A DNA stretch of 64,000 nt from an uncultured bacterium (GCA_913050245.1 CAJWZJ010000004.1:38501-102500), one strand, 5' to 3'; positions 29,624-40,643 are shown, counted from the first letter of the stretch. Made by a program: numbers and translations. The notes: generated by a model from the sequence alone, not told the origin.

Positions 29624-30943
29624 CTATGCTCTTCTTCTTGAGGATGAAGGTATTTTAAGTACATTTCTGTATTTTGCAATAGTTCTTCTGGCAATATTAA
29701 TATTTTTAATTGCTAATTTCTCTCTAATTGATTCATCAGAAAGTGGATTTTTTTTATCTTCGCTTTTCACCATTTCTTCGATTAAAGATCTAATTGAAAC
29801 AGATGATGTATCACTATCTGAGTCAACTTTATTGCTGAAAAATTCTTTTAGATTTATTATTCCTCTTTCACATAAAATATATTTATTACTTGTTATTCTA
29901 CTTACGGTTGATTCATGAACATTTAGTTCTGAAGAAATATCTGAAAGTTTCAAAGGCTTAAGATATTTTTCTCCTTTCTTTATAAAATTACTTTGAATTT
30001 CGCAAATTAATTTAATAGCTTTTTCATACATATCATTTCTTTCTCTTATTGTCTTTATTAAAAGTGAAGCATGGTCTATTTTTAATCCTATGAACTCAGA
30101 TACCTCTTTACTCAGGCTCGATTTATTGGTAATTAATTTTTCATAATAATCTGAGATTTTGATTTCTTTATAAGCTTTATTTGGTTGATATACTAATTTG
30201 TCTTCTTCAAAATAAACATAAGCCTCATAATCACTTGGCCCCGGACTAGCTTTCTCATTACTTAATAAATCACCAGGCTTTGGGTTAAGATCTTTAATTT
30301 CATCAAAAAAGATATTCAAAAATTTTTTCGATACACCATATTTAATTGCTAATTCTTGAAAGTCTTTATTACCTAAGAGCTCAATGTCGTTGGATATTAT
30401 TTTATTTTTTAAATCTATATCTTCAAGATTTTTGAACCGCATTTGAACTTTTAAACATTCTGCAAGACTCCGGGTAAAAATACCTGGTGGATCAAAGCTC
30501 TCCTGACATTTTTTTATTATTTCTTCTATTTGAATTTTTGTATATTTTTTACTTAAGTTTTTATTTACTAAATCTAAAATTTCTTCGTTACTTTGATCTA
30601 TTTGCCCAGAATCGTTTAATGAAAAAATTATTAATTGAACAATTTTCTTATCTTTCGCTTTCATATTTAGAGTTCTTAATTGTTCCATTAGGTAATCTTT
30701 CAAAGTTAGAGGATCATTTTCTATTTGAAAATTAGGATCATTATAATTTATAGAATTATCAAATTTTGATTTAGTACTAATCATAATTTCTTCAATACAA
30801 GGATTATCATCTAATTCATCAGAAATTAATTTATCCAGCTTTGTATTATTTAGTGATATAAGTTTTATGAATAGCTTGGATTGTGGACTAAGGTTAGCCT
30901 TTTGCTTGGTAGATATGATTATTTTATTAGATATTTTATTCAT
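29624..30943 (-). CDS. rpoN: RNA polymerase sigma-54 factor
   Basis: Region I SPQSKLFIKLISLNNTKLDKLI; HESTVSRITSNKYI; RpoN box variant ARRTIAKYRNVL. Confidence 0.94.
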   Translation of the reverse strand: MNKISNKIIISTKQKANLSPQSKLFIKLISLNNTKLDKLISDELDDNPCIEEIMISTKSKFDNSINYNDPNFQIENDPLTLKDYLMEQLRTLNMKAKDKKIVQLIIFSLNDSGQIDQSNEEILDLVNKNLSKKYTKIQIEEIIKKCQESFDPPGIFTRSLAECLKVQMRFKNLEDIDLKNKIISNDIELLGNKDFQELAIKYGVSKKFLNIFFDEIKDLNPKPGDLLSNEKASPGPSDYEAYVYFEEDKLVYQPNKAYKEIKISDYYEKLITNKSSLSKEVSEFIGLKIDHASLLIKTIRERNDMYEKAIKLICEIQSNFIKKGEKYLKPLKLSDISSELNVHESTVSRITSNKYILCERGIINLKEFFSNKVDSDSDTSSVSIRSLIEEMVKSEDKKNPLSDESIREKLAIKNINIARRTIAKYRNVLKIPSSSRRRA

Positions 30944-30969
30944 TTTTAATATTAGTTTAAAATGCTAAT

Positions 30970-31173
30970 ATGACATTTGGCAAATTAATAATTATCATTG
31001 GGGCGATATTTGTTTTAATAGGATTATTTTATGAATATACTTCTATATTTTCTTTTATGAAAAATAACCCCTTAGACTTTAAATTTACTATTGGAAATAC
31101 TAAAATATATTTTCCTTTGGGTACATGTTTAATTATTAGTATTGTAATAACTTTATTAATTAAATTATTTTAG
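30970..31173 (+). CDS. DUF2905-like small membrane protein
   Basis: [16 protein letters not shown] ... [31 protein letters not shown]. Confidence 0.8.
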   Translation: MTFGKLIIIIGAIFVLIGLFYEYTSIFSFMKNNPLDFKFTIGNTKIYFPLGTCLIISIVITLLIKLF

Positions 31174-31754
31174 AAATATTTCTTCTCATATATATCAATT
31201 TTATCCGAATGAACCAGAGTTAATGCAATATCGTCAAGTCCCTCAAGTAAACATTTTTTTCTAAATGGATCAATATCAAAAGAATATTTATTATCACTAT
31301 CCTCAATAAGCTGATTATTTAAGTCTATGGATAATTCATATGATTCATTATTTTGAGCAGACATAAAAAAATTATTTAATAAATCAGTATCAACAATGAT
31401 GGGTAATATTCCATTCTTGAAAGAGTTATTATAAAAAATATCAGCAAAAGAGGTTGAAATTATGACTTTGAATCCATAATCCCTTAAGGCCCAAGGTGCA
31501 TGTTCCCTGGAACTGCCACAGCCAAAATTATCTTGGGCTAAAAGTATTTGCGAGCCAGCATATTCAGATTTGTTTAAAACAAAATCATTATTTGGAGAAC
31601 CATCATCATTAAATCTCCAATCAAAAAAAAGAAATTCTCCAAAGCCTGTTCTTTCAATTCTTTTTAGGAATTGCTTTGGAATTATTTGGTCAGTGTCAAC
31701 ATTTGCTGAATTAAGAGGCATAACTTTACTCTTAAAGTTAATAAATTTTTCCAT
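31170..31754 (-). CDS. leuD: 3-isopropylmalate dehydratase small subunit
   Basis: [30 protein letters not shown]. Confidence 0.97.
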   Translation of the reverse strand: MEKFINFKSKVMPLNSANVDTDQIIPKQFLKRIERTGFGEFLFFDWRFNDDGSPNNDFVLNKSEYAGSQILLAQDNFGCGSSREHAPWALRDYGFKVIISTSFADIFYNNSFKNGILPIIVDTDLLNNFFMSAQNNESYELSIDLNNQLIEDSDNKYSFDIDPFRKKCLLEGLDDIALTLVHSDKIDIYEKKYF

Positions 31755-31757
31755 CTT

Positions 31758-33167
31758 TTAATAATCTCCCCAATCAATATCATAATCTCTAATATCAACA
31801 AATTTACCATTTACAGCTGCCGCAGCTGCCATTATAGGACTAACTAGATGAGTTCTTCCACCTTTTCCTTGCCTACCTTCAAAATTTCTATTCGACGTAC
31901 TTGCACATCTCTCTCCTGGTGATAATTTATCTGGATTCATGGCTAGGCACATGCTACAACCTGATTCTCTCCATTCACAACCCGCATCTTTAAAAATTTT
32001 ATCTAGTCCAAGTTTTTCTGCTTGATATTTAACCAGTTGTGATCCTGGAACAACTATTGCATTTATGTTGCTTGCAACTTTATTTCCTTTGAATACCTTG
32101 CTTGCTGCAATCAAGTCTTCAATTCTTGAATTAGTACAAGATCCTATGAAAACAGTATCAAGCTTAATATCAGTAATGTTTGTATCTGCTTTAATACCCA
32201 TATAGTCTAAAGCATCTTCAGTTGATTTTCTTTGAATTGGATCTTCAATATTTTTAGGATTAGGAACTTTATTACCAACTCCTGTAACCATTCCAGGGCT
32301 TGTGCCCCAGCTTACTTGAGGTGACATCTGATTTGCATCAAGCACTAAAGTTTTATCAAATTGAGCATCTTCATCAGTTCTGAGATTATCCCAGTCTTTA
32401 ATCATAACTTCTATATTTTCCATATTAGGTTTATCTTTTAGGTATTCAAAAGTTATTTCATCAGGACTTATCATTCCAGCCCTTGCACCCCCTTCTATAG
32501 ACATATTGCAAATTGTCATTCTTTGTTCCATAGATAATGAGGAAATAGCTTGACCCGTATATTCAATAACATGACCTGTAGCTCCAGCAGTGCCAATATT
32601 ACCAATTATACTTAATATAATGTCTTTAGCAGTAACACCTTTTGGTCTGCTACCGTTAACTCTAACCTCAAATGTCTTAGGTTTTATTTGCCATAAACAT
32701 TGGGTCGCTAATACATGTTCGACCTCACTTGTACCTATACCAAAAGCTAATGAACCAAATGCACCATGAGTTGAAGTATGGCTATCACCACATACAATAG
32801 TCATACCAGGTTTGGTTAGCCCTTGTTCCGGACCTATAACATGAACAATCCCCTGGTAAGGGCTAGCTAAATCAAAAAGTTTAATTCCAAATTCTTCACA
32901 ATTTTTTATAAGCGTTTCTATTTGTTGAGCTGAAATAGGATCATCAATATTAGTTCTATTAAGAGTAGGAACATTATGGTCCATTGTAGCAAAGGTTAAA
33001 TTTGGCCTTCTTACTTCTCTTTTTGATTCTCTCAAACCTTCAAAAGCTTGAGGAGATGTTACTTCATGAACAAGATGCAAATCAATATATAGTAAAGAAG
33101 GTTTTCCTTCTTCTTCGTGGACTAGATGTTTATCCCAGATTTTATCGAACAATGTTTTTTTTGTCAT
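31758..33167 (-). CDS. leuC: 3-isopropylmalate dehydratase large subunit
   Basis: [51 protein letters not shown]. Confidence 0.98.
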   Translation of the reverse strand: MTKKTLFDKIWDKHLVHEEEGKPSLLYIDLHLVHEVTSPQAFEGLRESKREVRRPNLTFATMDHNVPTLNRTNIDDPISAQQIETLIKNCEEFGIKLFDLASPYQGIVHVIGPEQGLTKPGMTIVCGDSHTSTHGAFGSLAFGIGTSEVEHVLATQCLWQIKPKTFEVRVNGSRPKGVTAKDIILSIIGNIGTAGATGHVIEYTGQAISSLSMEQRMTICNMSIEGGARAGMISPDEITFEYLKDKPNMENIEVMIKDWDNLRTDEDAQFDKTLVLDANQMSPQVSWGTSPGMVTGVGNKVPNPKNIEDPIQRKSTEDALDYMGIKADTNITDIKLDTVFIGSCTNSRIEDLIAASKVFKGNKVASNINAIVVPGSQLVKYQAEKLGLDKIFKDAGCEWRESGCSMCLAMNPDKLSPGERCASTSNRNFEGRQGKGGRTHLVSPIMAAAAAVNGKFVDIRDYDIDWGDY

Positions 33168-33189
33168 AATCGAGATATTATAATACCAA

Positions 33190-34464
33190 TTATGATGATA
33201 TTTTAAAAGTACTTAAGCCAGCAAAACTAGCTTTTTCTTTCAACATGTCTTCAATTCTCAACAGTTGATTATATTTTGCTGTTCTATCCGTTCTCGAGCA
33301 AGATCCTGTTTTTATTTGCCCTGATTTAGTTCCAACTGCTATATCAGATATTGAAGAATCCTCAGTTTCACCAGAACGATGAGATATAATATAAGAATAA
33401 TTATTATTTTTTGCCATTTCTATAGTATCCAATGTTTCGGATATTGATCCGATTTGGTTAATTTTAACTAGTATACTATTAGCGGATTTTGATTCTATTC
33501 CTTTTTCTAATTTTATTTTGTTAGTTACGAAAAGATCATCTCCAACTAATTGAACCTGGCTACCGATTTTTTTTGTTATTGTCTCCCAAGATTCCCAATC
33601 GTCTTCATCAAATGGGTCTTCAATTGAAATTATGGGGAATTTAGAAACTAACTCGCTATAGATACTGACTAAATCACTAGATTCGATTAATTGACCTTCG
33701 AATTTATATTTTCCATCTAAAAAAAGTTCAGAAGAAGCCACATCTAATGCAAGAAAGATATCTTTTCCAGGCTCATATCCTGCAAGATTAATTGAATCTA
33801 GAATTAGATTTAACGCTTCTTCATTTGTTTTAAGATCAGGAGCGAAACCACCTTCATCACCAACTGCTGTCGAATAGGATTTGTCATTTAATAATTTCTT
33901 AAGACTAGAAAAAGTTTCAACACCTGCACGTAAGGAATCACTAAAGCTATTAAAACCCGCAGGTACTATCATAAATTCTTGTATATCTAATCCATTATTT
34001 GCATGCGCACCACCATTAATTATATTCATTAAAGGACAGGGTAGTATAAAATTATTATCCTTACTCAAAAATTCAAAAAGTAATTTATTTTTATATTGAG
34101 CTATACATTTAATAAAAGCTAAAGAGCAAGCCAGTACAGCATTAGCACCTAAAATTGATTTATTCTCTGAACCATCAATCTCTAAAAGTTTGTTATCAAA
34201 TTCTTTAGCGTTATCATAGTTGTTGTTAATTACTTGATCTTTAATTTTAACATTAACGTTCTCTATAGCTTTCAAAACTGATTTTCCAAAGTAATTTTTA
34301 TCACCATCTCTTAATTCTACTGCCTCATATTTTCCAGTAGATGCTCCAGATGGAACAGATGCACGACAAATGATTCCGTTTTCAATTGCCATGTCCACCT
34401 CAACGGTTGGCGTACCTCTTGAATCAAGGATTTGTAAAGCTTTTAAGTAAGTAATCTTTGGCAT
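33190..34464 (-). CDS. eno: Enolase
   Basis: [45 protein letters not shown]. Confidence 0.98.
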   Translation of the reverse strand: MPKITYLKALQILDSRGTPTVEVDMAIENGIICRASVPSGASTGKYEAVELRDGDKNYFGKSVLKAIENVNVKIKDQVINNNYDNAKEFDNKLLEIDGSENKSILGANAVLACSLAFIKCIAQYKNKLLFEFLSKDNNFILPCPLMNIINGGAHANNGLDIQEFMIVPAGFNSFSDSLRAGVETFSSLKKLLNDKSYSTAVGDEGGFAPDLKTNEEALNLILDSINLAGYEPGKDIFLALDVASSELFLDGKYKFEGQLIESSDLVSIYSELVSKFPIISIEDPFDEDDWESWETITKKIGSQVQLVGDDLFVTNKIKLEKGIESKSANSILVKINQIGSISETLDTIEMAKNNNYSYIISHRSGETEDSSISDIAVGTKSGQIKTGSCSRTDRTAKYNQLLRIEDMLKEKASFAGLSTFKISS

Positions 34465-34561
34465 ATGAATAAATATTCATATTATATTAAAGTATGATTT
34501 TTTCAACGCTTATGAAAAATTTTGAAAAAAAATGTGAATCGTATAATGTATTTTATTAATC

Positions 34562-36526
34562 ATGGATAAAAGAATTCCAAACGCAATCAGATTTCTTTCT
34601 ATGGATGCAGTTCAGAAAGCAAATTCAGGCCATCCTGGAATGCCAATGGGAATGGCTGACATAGCTTCAGTCTTATTTACGGAGTTTATTAAAATTAATC
34701 CAAAAGACCCAAAGTGGGTAAATAGAGATAGGTTTGTGTTATCTAATGGACATGGATCAATGCTTATATATTCGCTGTTATATCTCCTTGGGTATAAAGA
34801 GCCATCATTGTCAGATATTAAAAAGTTTAGAAAAGTTGGTTCAAAGACTCCAGGCCATCCTGAATATAAGCATACGATAGGTATTGAAACAACAACTGGC
34901 CCTCTTGGCCAAGGCCTTGGTAATGCCGTAGGAATGGCATTAGGAGAAAAAATTCTTAGTAATAAGTTTGGATCTGCAATGATTAACCATTATACATACG
35001 TATTTGCAGGTGATGGATGTTTGATGGAAGGAATAAGTCATGAAGCGCTCAGTCTAGCGGGCCACCTTAATTTAAATAAGATGATAGTATTTTATGATGA
35101 TAATGATATTTCCATTGATGGTCCTACTTCTCTTTCATTTACAGATGATACAGAAAAAAGGATTATTTCCTATGGTTGGGAATATATAAAGATATCTGGT
35201 CATAATCATAATCAAATTAGAAAGGCAATTAAAAAAGCTCAAAAATCAAACAAACCTACTATGATTGCATGTAAAACTACAATAGGATACGGATCACCAA
35301 ATAAAGCTGGTAGTCATGAATCCCATGGTGCAGCATTAGGTGAATCTGAGATTGCTTTAACAAGAAAAAAATTGAATTGGCCATATAAGCCGTTTGAAAT
35401 ACCTGATGATGTTCTAAATTTTTGGAGAAAATCAGGAAGAAGATCGGAAGCAAAATATAATTCTTGGAAAAGAAAATTAAAAAAATTTAAAAGAGCTAAT
35501 GAATTTAGATCATTTACAACACAAAATATTACTTCAACTCTAATTAATAAAATAGTCTCAGATTTTTATAAAAAAACTTCTGATATTTCTAAAATATCAA
35601 CAAGGAAAGCAAGCCAGCTTTGTCTTGATAGCATCAATACTTTTATTGATAATACAATTGGTGGGTCTGCCGATCTTACTCCTTCGAATAATACCAAATC
35701 TAAAGATTTATCTATACTTAATAAGACTAATTTTGATGGAAGATATATTCACTATGGGGTCAGGGAGCATGGAATGGCTGCGATCATGAATGGATTATCT
35801 CTTCATTCAGGTTTTATACCTTACGGAGGAACTTTTCTAGTTTTTTCTGATTATTGTAGACCCTCAATTAGATTATCCTCTATGATGGGCGCAAAAGTAA
35901 TATATGTAATGACACATGATTCAATTGGTTTGGGTGAAGATGGTCCAACTCATCAGCCAGTTGAACATTTAATGTCTCTAAGACTTATACCTAAATTAAA
36001 AGTTTTCAGGCCTTGTGATTTAAATGAGACTTTAGACTGTTGGGTTAAAGCTTTAAATTATAATGGCGCATCAGTTATGGCACTTTCCAGGCAGGACTTG
36101 AAGGTAGTGAATGGCAATTCAAAGAAAAGACTAGCTTTTTTTGATAGATATAATGCCAATTTAATTTTTGGTGATTTAATAAATAGGGATATTACTTTTA
36201 TAGCAACTGGAAGTGAAGTTGAAATAGCTTATGAAGCAGCAAAAATATTATATGATAAGTCAATATCGGCAACTGTTATATCCATACCATGTGTAGAAAA
36301 TTTTTCTGATATGGGCATTGCTAAAATTAATAAAATTCTTGGATCTGGTAAAAAAATCTATATAGAGGCTGGCGTGTCCACTGGATGGAGATCATTCTTT
36401 GATGATACTACTGATTTTATTAGTGTCGAAACCTTTGGAGAGAGTGGTCCAAAAGATGATGTATACAATAAATTTGATATTTCAGTTAAAAGCTTGGTAA
36501 ATAAAACAATCAAAGCATTAAAATAA
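34562..36526 (+). CDS. tkt: Transketolase
   Basis: ANSGHPGMPMGMADIA, GDGCLMEGISHEA, GVREHGMAAIMNG, THDSIGLGEDGPTHQP. Confidence 0.97.
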   Translation: MDKRIPNAIRFLSMDAVQKANSGHPGMPMGMADIASVLFTEFIKINPKDPKWVNRDRFVLSNGHGSMLIYSLLYLLGYKEPSLSDIKKFRKVGSKTPGHPEYKHTIGIETTTGPLGQGLGNAVGMALGEKILSNKFGSAMINHYTYVFAGDGCLMEGISHEALSLAGHLNLNKMIVFYDDNDISIDGPTSLSFTDDTEKRIISYGWEYIKISGHNHNQIRKAIKKAQKSNKPTMIACKTTIGYGSPNKAGSHESHGAALGESEIALTRKKLNWPYKPFEIPDDVLNFWRKSGRRSEAKYNSWKRKLKKFKRANEFRSFTTQNITSTLINKIVSDFYKKTSDISKISTRKASQLCLDSINTFIDNTIGGSADLTPSNNTKSKDLSILNKTNFDGRYIHYGVREHGMAAIMNGLSLHSGFIPYGGTFLVFSDYCRPSIRLSSMMGAKVIYVMTHDSIGLGEDGPTHQPVEHLMSLRLIPKLKVFRPCDLNETLDCWVKALNYNGASVMALSRQDLKVVNGNSKKRLAFFDRYNANLIFGDLINRDITFIATGSEVEIAYEAAKILYDKSISATVISIPCVENFSDMGIAKINKILGSGKKIYIEAGVSTGWRSFFDDTTDFISVETFGESGPKDDVYNKFDISVKSLVNKTIKALK

Positions 36527-36533
36527 TTTACTA

Positions 36534-36560
36534 TTGACATATTATCTTAGGTAATATACT
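36534..36560 (+). promoter_or_regulatory. Putative sigma70-type promoter of rpsU-dnaG-rpoD
   Basis: TTGACA (36534-36539), 15-nt spacer, TATACT (36555-36560), 16 nt before the rpsU ATG. Confidence 0.5.
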
Positions 36561-36576
36561 TTTTAGCCTAATAGTT

Positions 36577-36771
36577 ATGCCAGGAATACATGTAGGAAAC
36601 AATGAAAACCTTGAAAATGCCTTAAGGCGTTTTAAGCGACAGATCGAAAAGGGTGGTGTGCTGTCAGACTATAAAAAGAAAGAATTTTTCGAAAAACCCA
36701 GTGAAATCAAGAAGAAAAAACTTTTTGCTGCAAAAAAGCGCCAAAATAAAAAAAATAAAAAATATAGATAG
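36577..36771 (+). CDS. rpsU: Ribosomal protein bS21
   Basis: ENLENALRRFKRQIEKGGVLSDYKKKEFFEKPSEIKKKK. Confidence 0.95.
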   Translation: MPGIHVGNNENLENALRRFKRQIEKGGVLSDYKKKEFFEKPSEIKKKKLFAAKKRQNKKNKKYR

Positions 36772-36774
36772 ATC

Positions 36775-38529
36775 ATGCCTTCCTCCAAGGAAAATATTTC
36801 TCTCGAAGACATATTAAAAAAAACATCTTTAGTAAAATACATAGAACATAATTGGCAACCTTTAAAAAAGGTTGGGTCAGAATATAAAACTCTCTGTCCA
36901 TTTCATGATGATAGCAATCCCTCATTATCAGTAAATGATGAGAAAGGTGTCTACTATTGTTATTCATGTAAAGCTGGAGGAAATATAATTACATTTATAA
37001 AAGATTTCAAAAACCTTAATTCAAAAGAGGCAATTAATGAAATTGGTAGCTTTTTCAACATAAAAGTTTCAAATATTAAAATCGATTTTGAAGATAATCA
37101 AGAAAGAAAGAATTATTTAATAAATTTAAATAGCTCAGTGGCAGATTTATATAATAAATTCTTAATAAAAAAAGATGTTGCAAGTAAAGCAATTGAATAT
37201 TTAAAATCTCGAGGCTTCAATCAGCAAGATATTGAAACAAATCAAATAGGCTTTGCACCTGATTCATGGGATTTTTTACCATCATTTGTTAAAAATGATA
37301 AAAATAAATTAGGTGCATTAGAGGAGCTTGGTCTAGTCAAGAAAAAGGATGAAACAGGTAAATATTATGATTTCTTCAGAAACAGGATTATATTTCCAAT
37401 AAAGAATAGGCAAGGGACCATATTAGGGTTTGCAGGAAGATCAATAGACGATTCAACACCAAAGTATCTTAATTCAAAAGAATCAATCGTTTTTTCTAAG
37501 AGAAAAGTTTTATATGGAATAGATAAGTTTAATAATTTTAAAGGAACTAAGCCAAAATTTGTTTTTCTTGTTGAGGGATATACTGATGTACTTATGATGA
37601 ATAAGATTGGAATATATAATACAGTTGCCTCAATGGGTACATCTTTAACGCTAGATCATGCAAGTGAAATCAAAAAGTTCTCTGATAAAATAATAATTAA
37701 TTTTGATTCTGACAAAGCAGGTCTTGATGCTGCTTTTAAAAGTATAGAACCTCTTTTTGAAAATAATTTTGACGTTTATAAATTAAACTTACCTGATGGA
37801 CTTGATCCATGTGACTTTATAACCTCTAGAGGAAAGGATGCTTTTTTAGATTTAGTAAAACAATCAGATTCAATTATTGACTCATTTATAGAATTTTCAA
37901 AACAGCAATATCTTGATAAAAATATAAGTTTGAACAATATAATCTTAGACTTTATATCAAAAGTATCATGTGTAAAAGATATTTTTAATAGAGATCTAAT
38001 GACAAATAAATTTATTTCAGCATTCGGACTATCTAAAAATGAATTAGAAAAGAAAATAATAGAGAATCAAAACGAGAAAGATATAAACCATAGTTCAAAA
38101 GAAAAAGAACTTACGACTACAATAGATATTATCTTAAAGTTACTTTTGGAGTCAAAAGAGTTAAGAAGTTTGGAGATCATTAATTCTATTAAAAATCATG
38201 TAATTTCTAATCACACTGAAATTTTAACTTTATTAGAGGAGAATATAGATTCTGATCCATCAATTTTAATAAGTATTTCAAATGATAATCTATCAAAAAA
38301 GATTTCAGATCTTTTATTCACTAAAATAGCAATTGATAATGATATAGTCAAACAAAAGAAAATGCTCGATGATTGTTTAATAAAATTAAAGCTGGAAGAT
38401 CTAAAAGAAAGAAAAAGAAGAATAAATATGAGATTGAACTATCAATCGGAGCTTAATGTAGATGAAGAAAAAAGACTTTTAAATGAGCTTCAAAAAATTA
38501 TTGAAAGCGAGAAAAAGTTAAAATATTAA
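36775..38529 (+). CDS. dnaG: DNA primase
   Basis: CPFHDDSNPSLSVNDEKGVYYCYSCKAGG zinc motif, FVEGYTDVLMM toprim-type region (VEGYTD), rpsU-dnaG-rpoD order. Confidence 0.97.
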   Translation: MPSSKENISLEDILKKTSLVKYIEHNWQPLKKVGSEYKTLCPFHDDSNPSLSVNDEKGVYYCYSCKAGGNIITFIKDFKNLNSKEAINEIGSFFNIKVSNIKIDFEDNQERKNYLINLNSSVADLYNKFLIKKDVASKAIEYLKSRGFNQQDIETNQIGFAPDSWDFLPSFVKNDKNKLGALEELGLVKKKDETGKYYDFFRNRIIFPIKNRQGTILGFAGRSIDDSTPKYLNSKESIVFSKRKVLYGIDKFNNFKGTKPKFVFLVEGYTDVLMMNKIGIYNTVASMGTSLTLDHASEIKKFSDKIIINFDSDKAGLDAAFKSIEPLFENNFDVYKLNLPDGLDPCDFITSRGKDAFLDLVKQSDSIIDSFIEFSKQQYLDKNISLNNIILDFISKVSCVKDIFNRDLMTNKFISAFGLSKNELEKKIIENQNEKDINHSSKEKELTTTIDIILKLLLESKELRSLEIINSIKNHVISNHTEILTLLEENIDSDPSILISISNDNLSKKISDLLFTKIAIDNDIVKQKKMLDDCLIKLKLEDLKERKRRINMRLNYQSELNVDEEKRLLNELQKIIESEKKLKY

Positions 38530-38543
38530 GTTAGAATTATTTA

Positions 38544-39878
38544 ATGAATTTGCAGACCGAACATAATATTGATAGAGTCGTTGCCTTCCTACCAGAATTT
38601 ATAAAATCTGTCCTCCCTAAAATAAAAATTGATTTTAAATATGAAAAGAACATTGAAATTAATCTATCAACTTCAAAAGTAGAACCCTCAGATGATCCAA
38701 TAAAGACTTATTTGAATACAATTGCATACCATTCTCTTCTTAATAAATCAGAGGAAATGAAAGTCGCAAAAAATTTTCATGATGCAAAGCAAATTATATC
38801 AGAATATGTTTCAAATAATTTTGAAATTGCAGAATTACTTTATTCCGAACTTAGGAATGATTTTAATTTTGAAGCAAGTGAAGATGAAGATTTTACTCTT
38901 AATGAAGTTGATACAGATGAATCATCATATAAATCCACAAGAAGAGTTATGAATCTTAGAGATATTTTAAACTCAGTTGTTGAAAAGAAAGTAATCAATA
39001 AAGAGACTAAGATTAAAATTAATAAAATTATGATGCAAATTGAATTCCCCGGAGACTTCCTTCAATCAATTGTTTTATTTATGAAAAAAAATAGTTTTGA
39101 TAAATTTGAAACTGATGAATTTAGAAAAGCTAAACTCTCATATCTTAGCAACAAGCAAAGACTTGTAGAATCTAATTTGCGATTAGTTGTAAGTATTGCT
39201 CGAAAATATATAAACAAGGGTTTACCTTTTTTAGATTTGATACAAGAGGGAAATATTGGGCTTATTAGAGCAGTTGAAAAATTTGAATATCAAAGAGGCT
39301 ATAAATTCTCTACTTATGCAACATGGTGGATAAGGCAAGCTATTACGCGGTCACTTGCTGACCAAGCTAGAATAATTAGAATACCAGTCCATATGACTGA
39401 ACAGATAACAAGAATAAATAGTGTTACAAGGAAGTTGGTTCAAAAATTAGGGCGCGAACCCTCAAACTTAGAGATTGCTCAAGAGTCTAATTTTTCAGAA
39501 GATAAGGTTGATAGTATTCAGCGAGTTACAAAAGACCCAATAGCGCTTGATGCACCTATAAATGAAGAGGAGTCCGGACAGACTCTACTTGATTCTATAA
39601 GCGATGATAATCCTAACCAACAAGATTATATTGAAACTAATGAATTAAAGAATCTTATAAACAATTCACTGCTGAAAGTTCTTAATGATAGAGAAAAAGA
39701 TGTTATTAAGAAAAGGTTTGGAATAGATGAAGACCAGGCATTTACCTTAGAGGAGATTGGTAGGGAATTTAATGTAACAAGAGAGAGAATAAGGCAGATA
39801 GAGTTGAAAGCGCTCAAGAAGCTTAAGAAGGTCAGAAAATCACCAGTTTTAAATTACTTAGGTAATACAAAATATTGA
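38544..39878 (+). CDS. rpoD: Primary RNA polymerase sigma factor (sigma70)
   Basis: [56 protein letters not shown]. Confidence 0.97.
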   Translation: MNLQTEHNIDRVVAFLPEFIKSVLPKIKIDFKYEKNIEINLSTSKVEPSDDPIKTYLNTIAYHSLLNKSEEMKVAKNFHDAKQIISEYVSNNFEIAELLYSELRNDFNFEASEDEDFTLNEVDTDESSYKSTRRVMNLRDILNSVVEKKVINKETKIKINKIMMQIEFPGDFLQSIVLFMKKNSFDKFETDEFRKAKLSYLSNKQRLVESNLRLVVSIARKYINKGLPFLDLIQEGNIGLIRAVEKFEYQRGYKFSTYATWWIRQAITRSLADQARIIRIPVHMTEQITRINSVTRKLVQKLGREPSNLEIAQESNFSEDKVDSIQRVTKDPIALDAPINEEESGQTLLDSISDDNPNQQDYIETNELKNLINNSLLKVLNDREKDVIKKRFGIDEDQAFTLEEIGREFNVTRERIRQIELKALKKLKKVRKSPVLNYLGNTKY

Positions 39879-39902
39879 CAAGGTTCTTTTTTTGGATAAG
39901 AT
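39875..39902 (+). promoter_or_regulatory. Putative 5S rRNA promoter overlapping the rpoD stop codon
   Basis: TTGACA (39875-39880), 16-nt spacer, TAAGAT (39897-39902), 8 nt before the 5S 5' stem. Confidence 0.55.
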
Positions 39903-39910
39903 TAAGACTT

Positions 39911-40026
39911 CTAGGCAGCCATACTGGAGGGGGTACACCCGGATCCATTCCGAACCCGGCAGTTAAGCCCTCAGAGGCCGATGATACTTGTACCTATTGG
40001 TTCTGGGAAAGTAGGTAGCTGCCTAG
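39911..40026 (+). rRNA. rrf: 5S rRNA
   Basis: ctaggcagc/gctgcctag terminal helix with ggtacacccggatccattccgaacccggcagttaagccc core. Confidence 0.95.
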
Positions 40027-40037
40027 TTAAATTTCTT

Positions 40038-40643
40038 ATGTCGAATAAATTTAAAATCGCTATTTTTTCTTCTGGAAGTGGGTCAAACTTCGAAGCTATA
40101 GTTAAAGCTAAAATACCAAATGTTGAGGTTTGCTTCTTATTTTGTAATGTTGAAGATGCTTTTGTACTAGAGAGAGCAAAAAATTTAGGGATTCAAACTA
40201 TTATATTATCTCACAAAGGGTATAAACTTAGAAAAGAATATGAAGAAAAAATTATTTCATTAATTAACGAATACAATTTAGATCTTATTGTACTTGCAGG
40301 TTTTAAAAGAATTTTATCTCCTTTTTTTACTGGCAAATTTCAAAATAAAATTATTAATCTTCATCCTTCATTACTACCAGCATTTACCGGTCTTCATGCC
40401 CCTAGACAAGCCTTGGAATATGGAGCTAAATTCACAGGTTGTACAGTCCATTTTGTTGATGATGGAATAGACACTGGACCAATTATTATGCAAGGATTGG
40501 TAAGCATAGATCAAGAAGATGATGAGGATTCTTTAATATCAAAAATAAATTCAAAAGAACACGAAATTCTTCCTAAGTCAATTGAATTACTATCTTTAAA
40601 CAAATTTATAATTGAGGGAAGAAAAGTTTTCCTGAAAGACTAA
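40038..40643 (+). CDS. purN: Phosphoribosylglycinamide formyltransferase
   Basis: MSNKFKIAIFSSGSGSNFEAI, INLHPSLLPAFTGLHAPRQALEYG; track start at 39981 lies inside 5S rRNA so start moved to 40038. Confidence 0.93.
   Translation: MSNKFKIAIFSSGSGSNFEAIVKAKIPNVEVCFLFCNVEDAFVLERAKNLGIQTIILSHKGYKLRKEYEEKIISLINEYNLDLIVLAGFKRILSPFFTGKFQNKIINLHPSLLPAFTGLHAPRQALEYGAKFTGCTVHFVDDGIDTGPIIMQGLVSIDQEDDEDSLISKINSKEHEILPKSIELLSLNKFIIEGRKVFLKD

Noticed and set aside
29623-29694. N-terminal extension of PtsN overlapping rpoN by about 70 nt
   Set aside because: EIIA homology starts at MKLSEILTPG right after the rpoN stop
39981-40037. N-terminal extension of purN (MILVPIGSGKVGSCLVKFL)
   Set aside because: Encoded by 5S rRNA sequence; PurN homology begins at MSNKFKIAIFSSGSGSN
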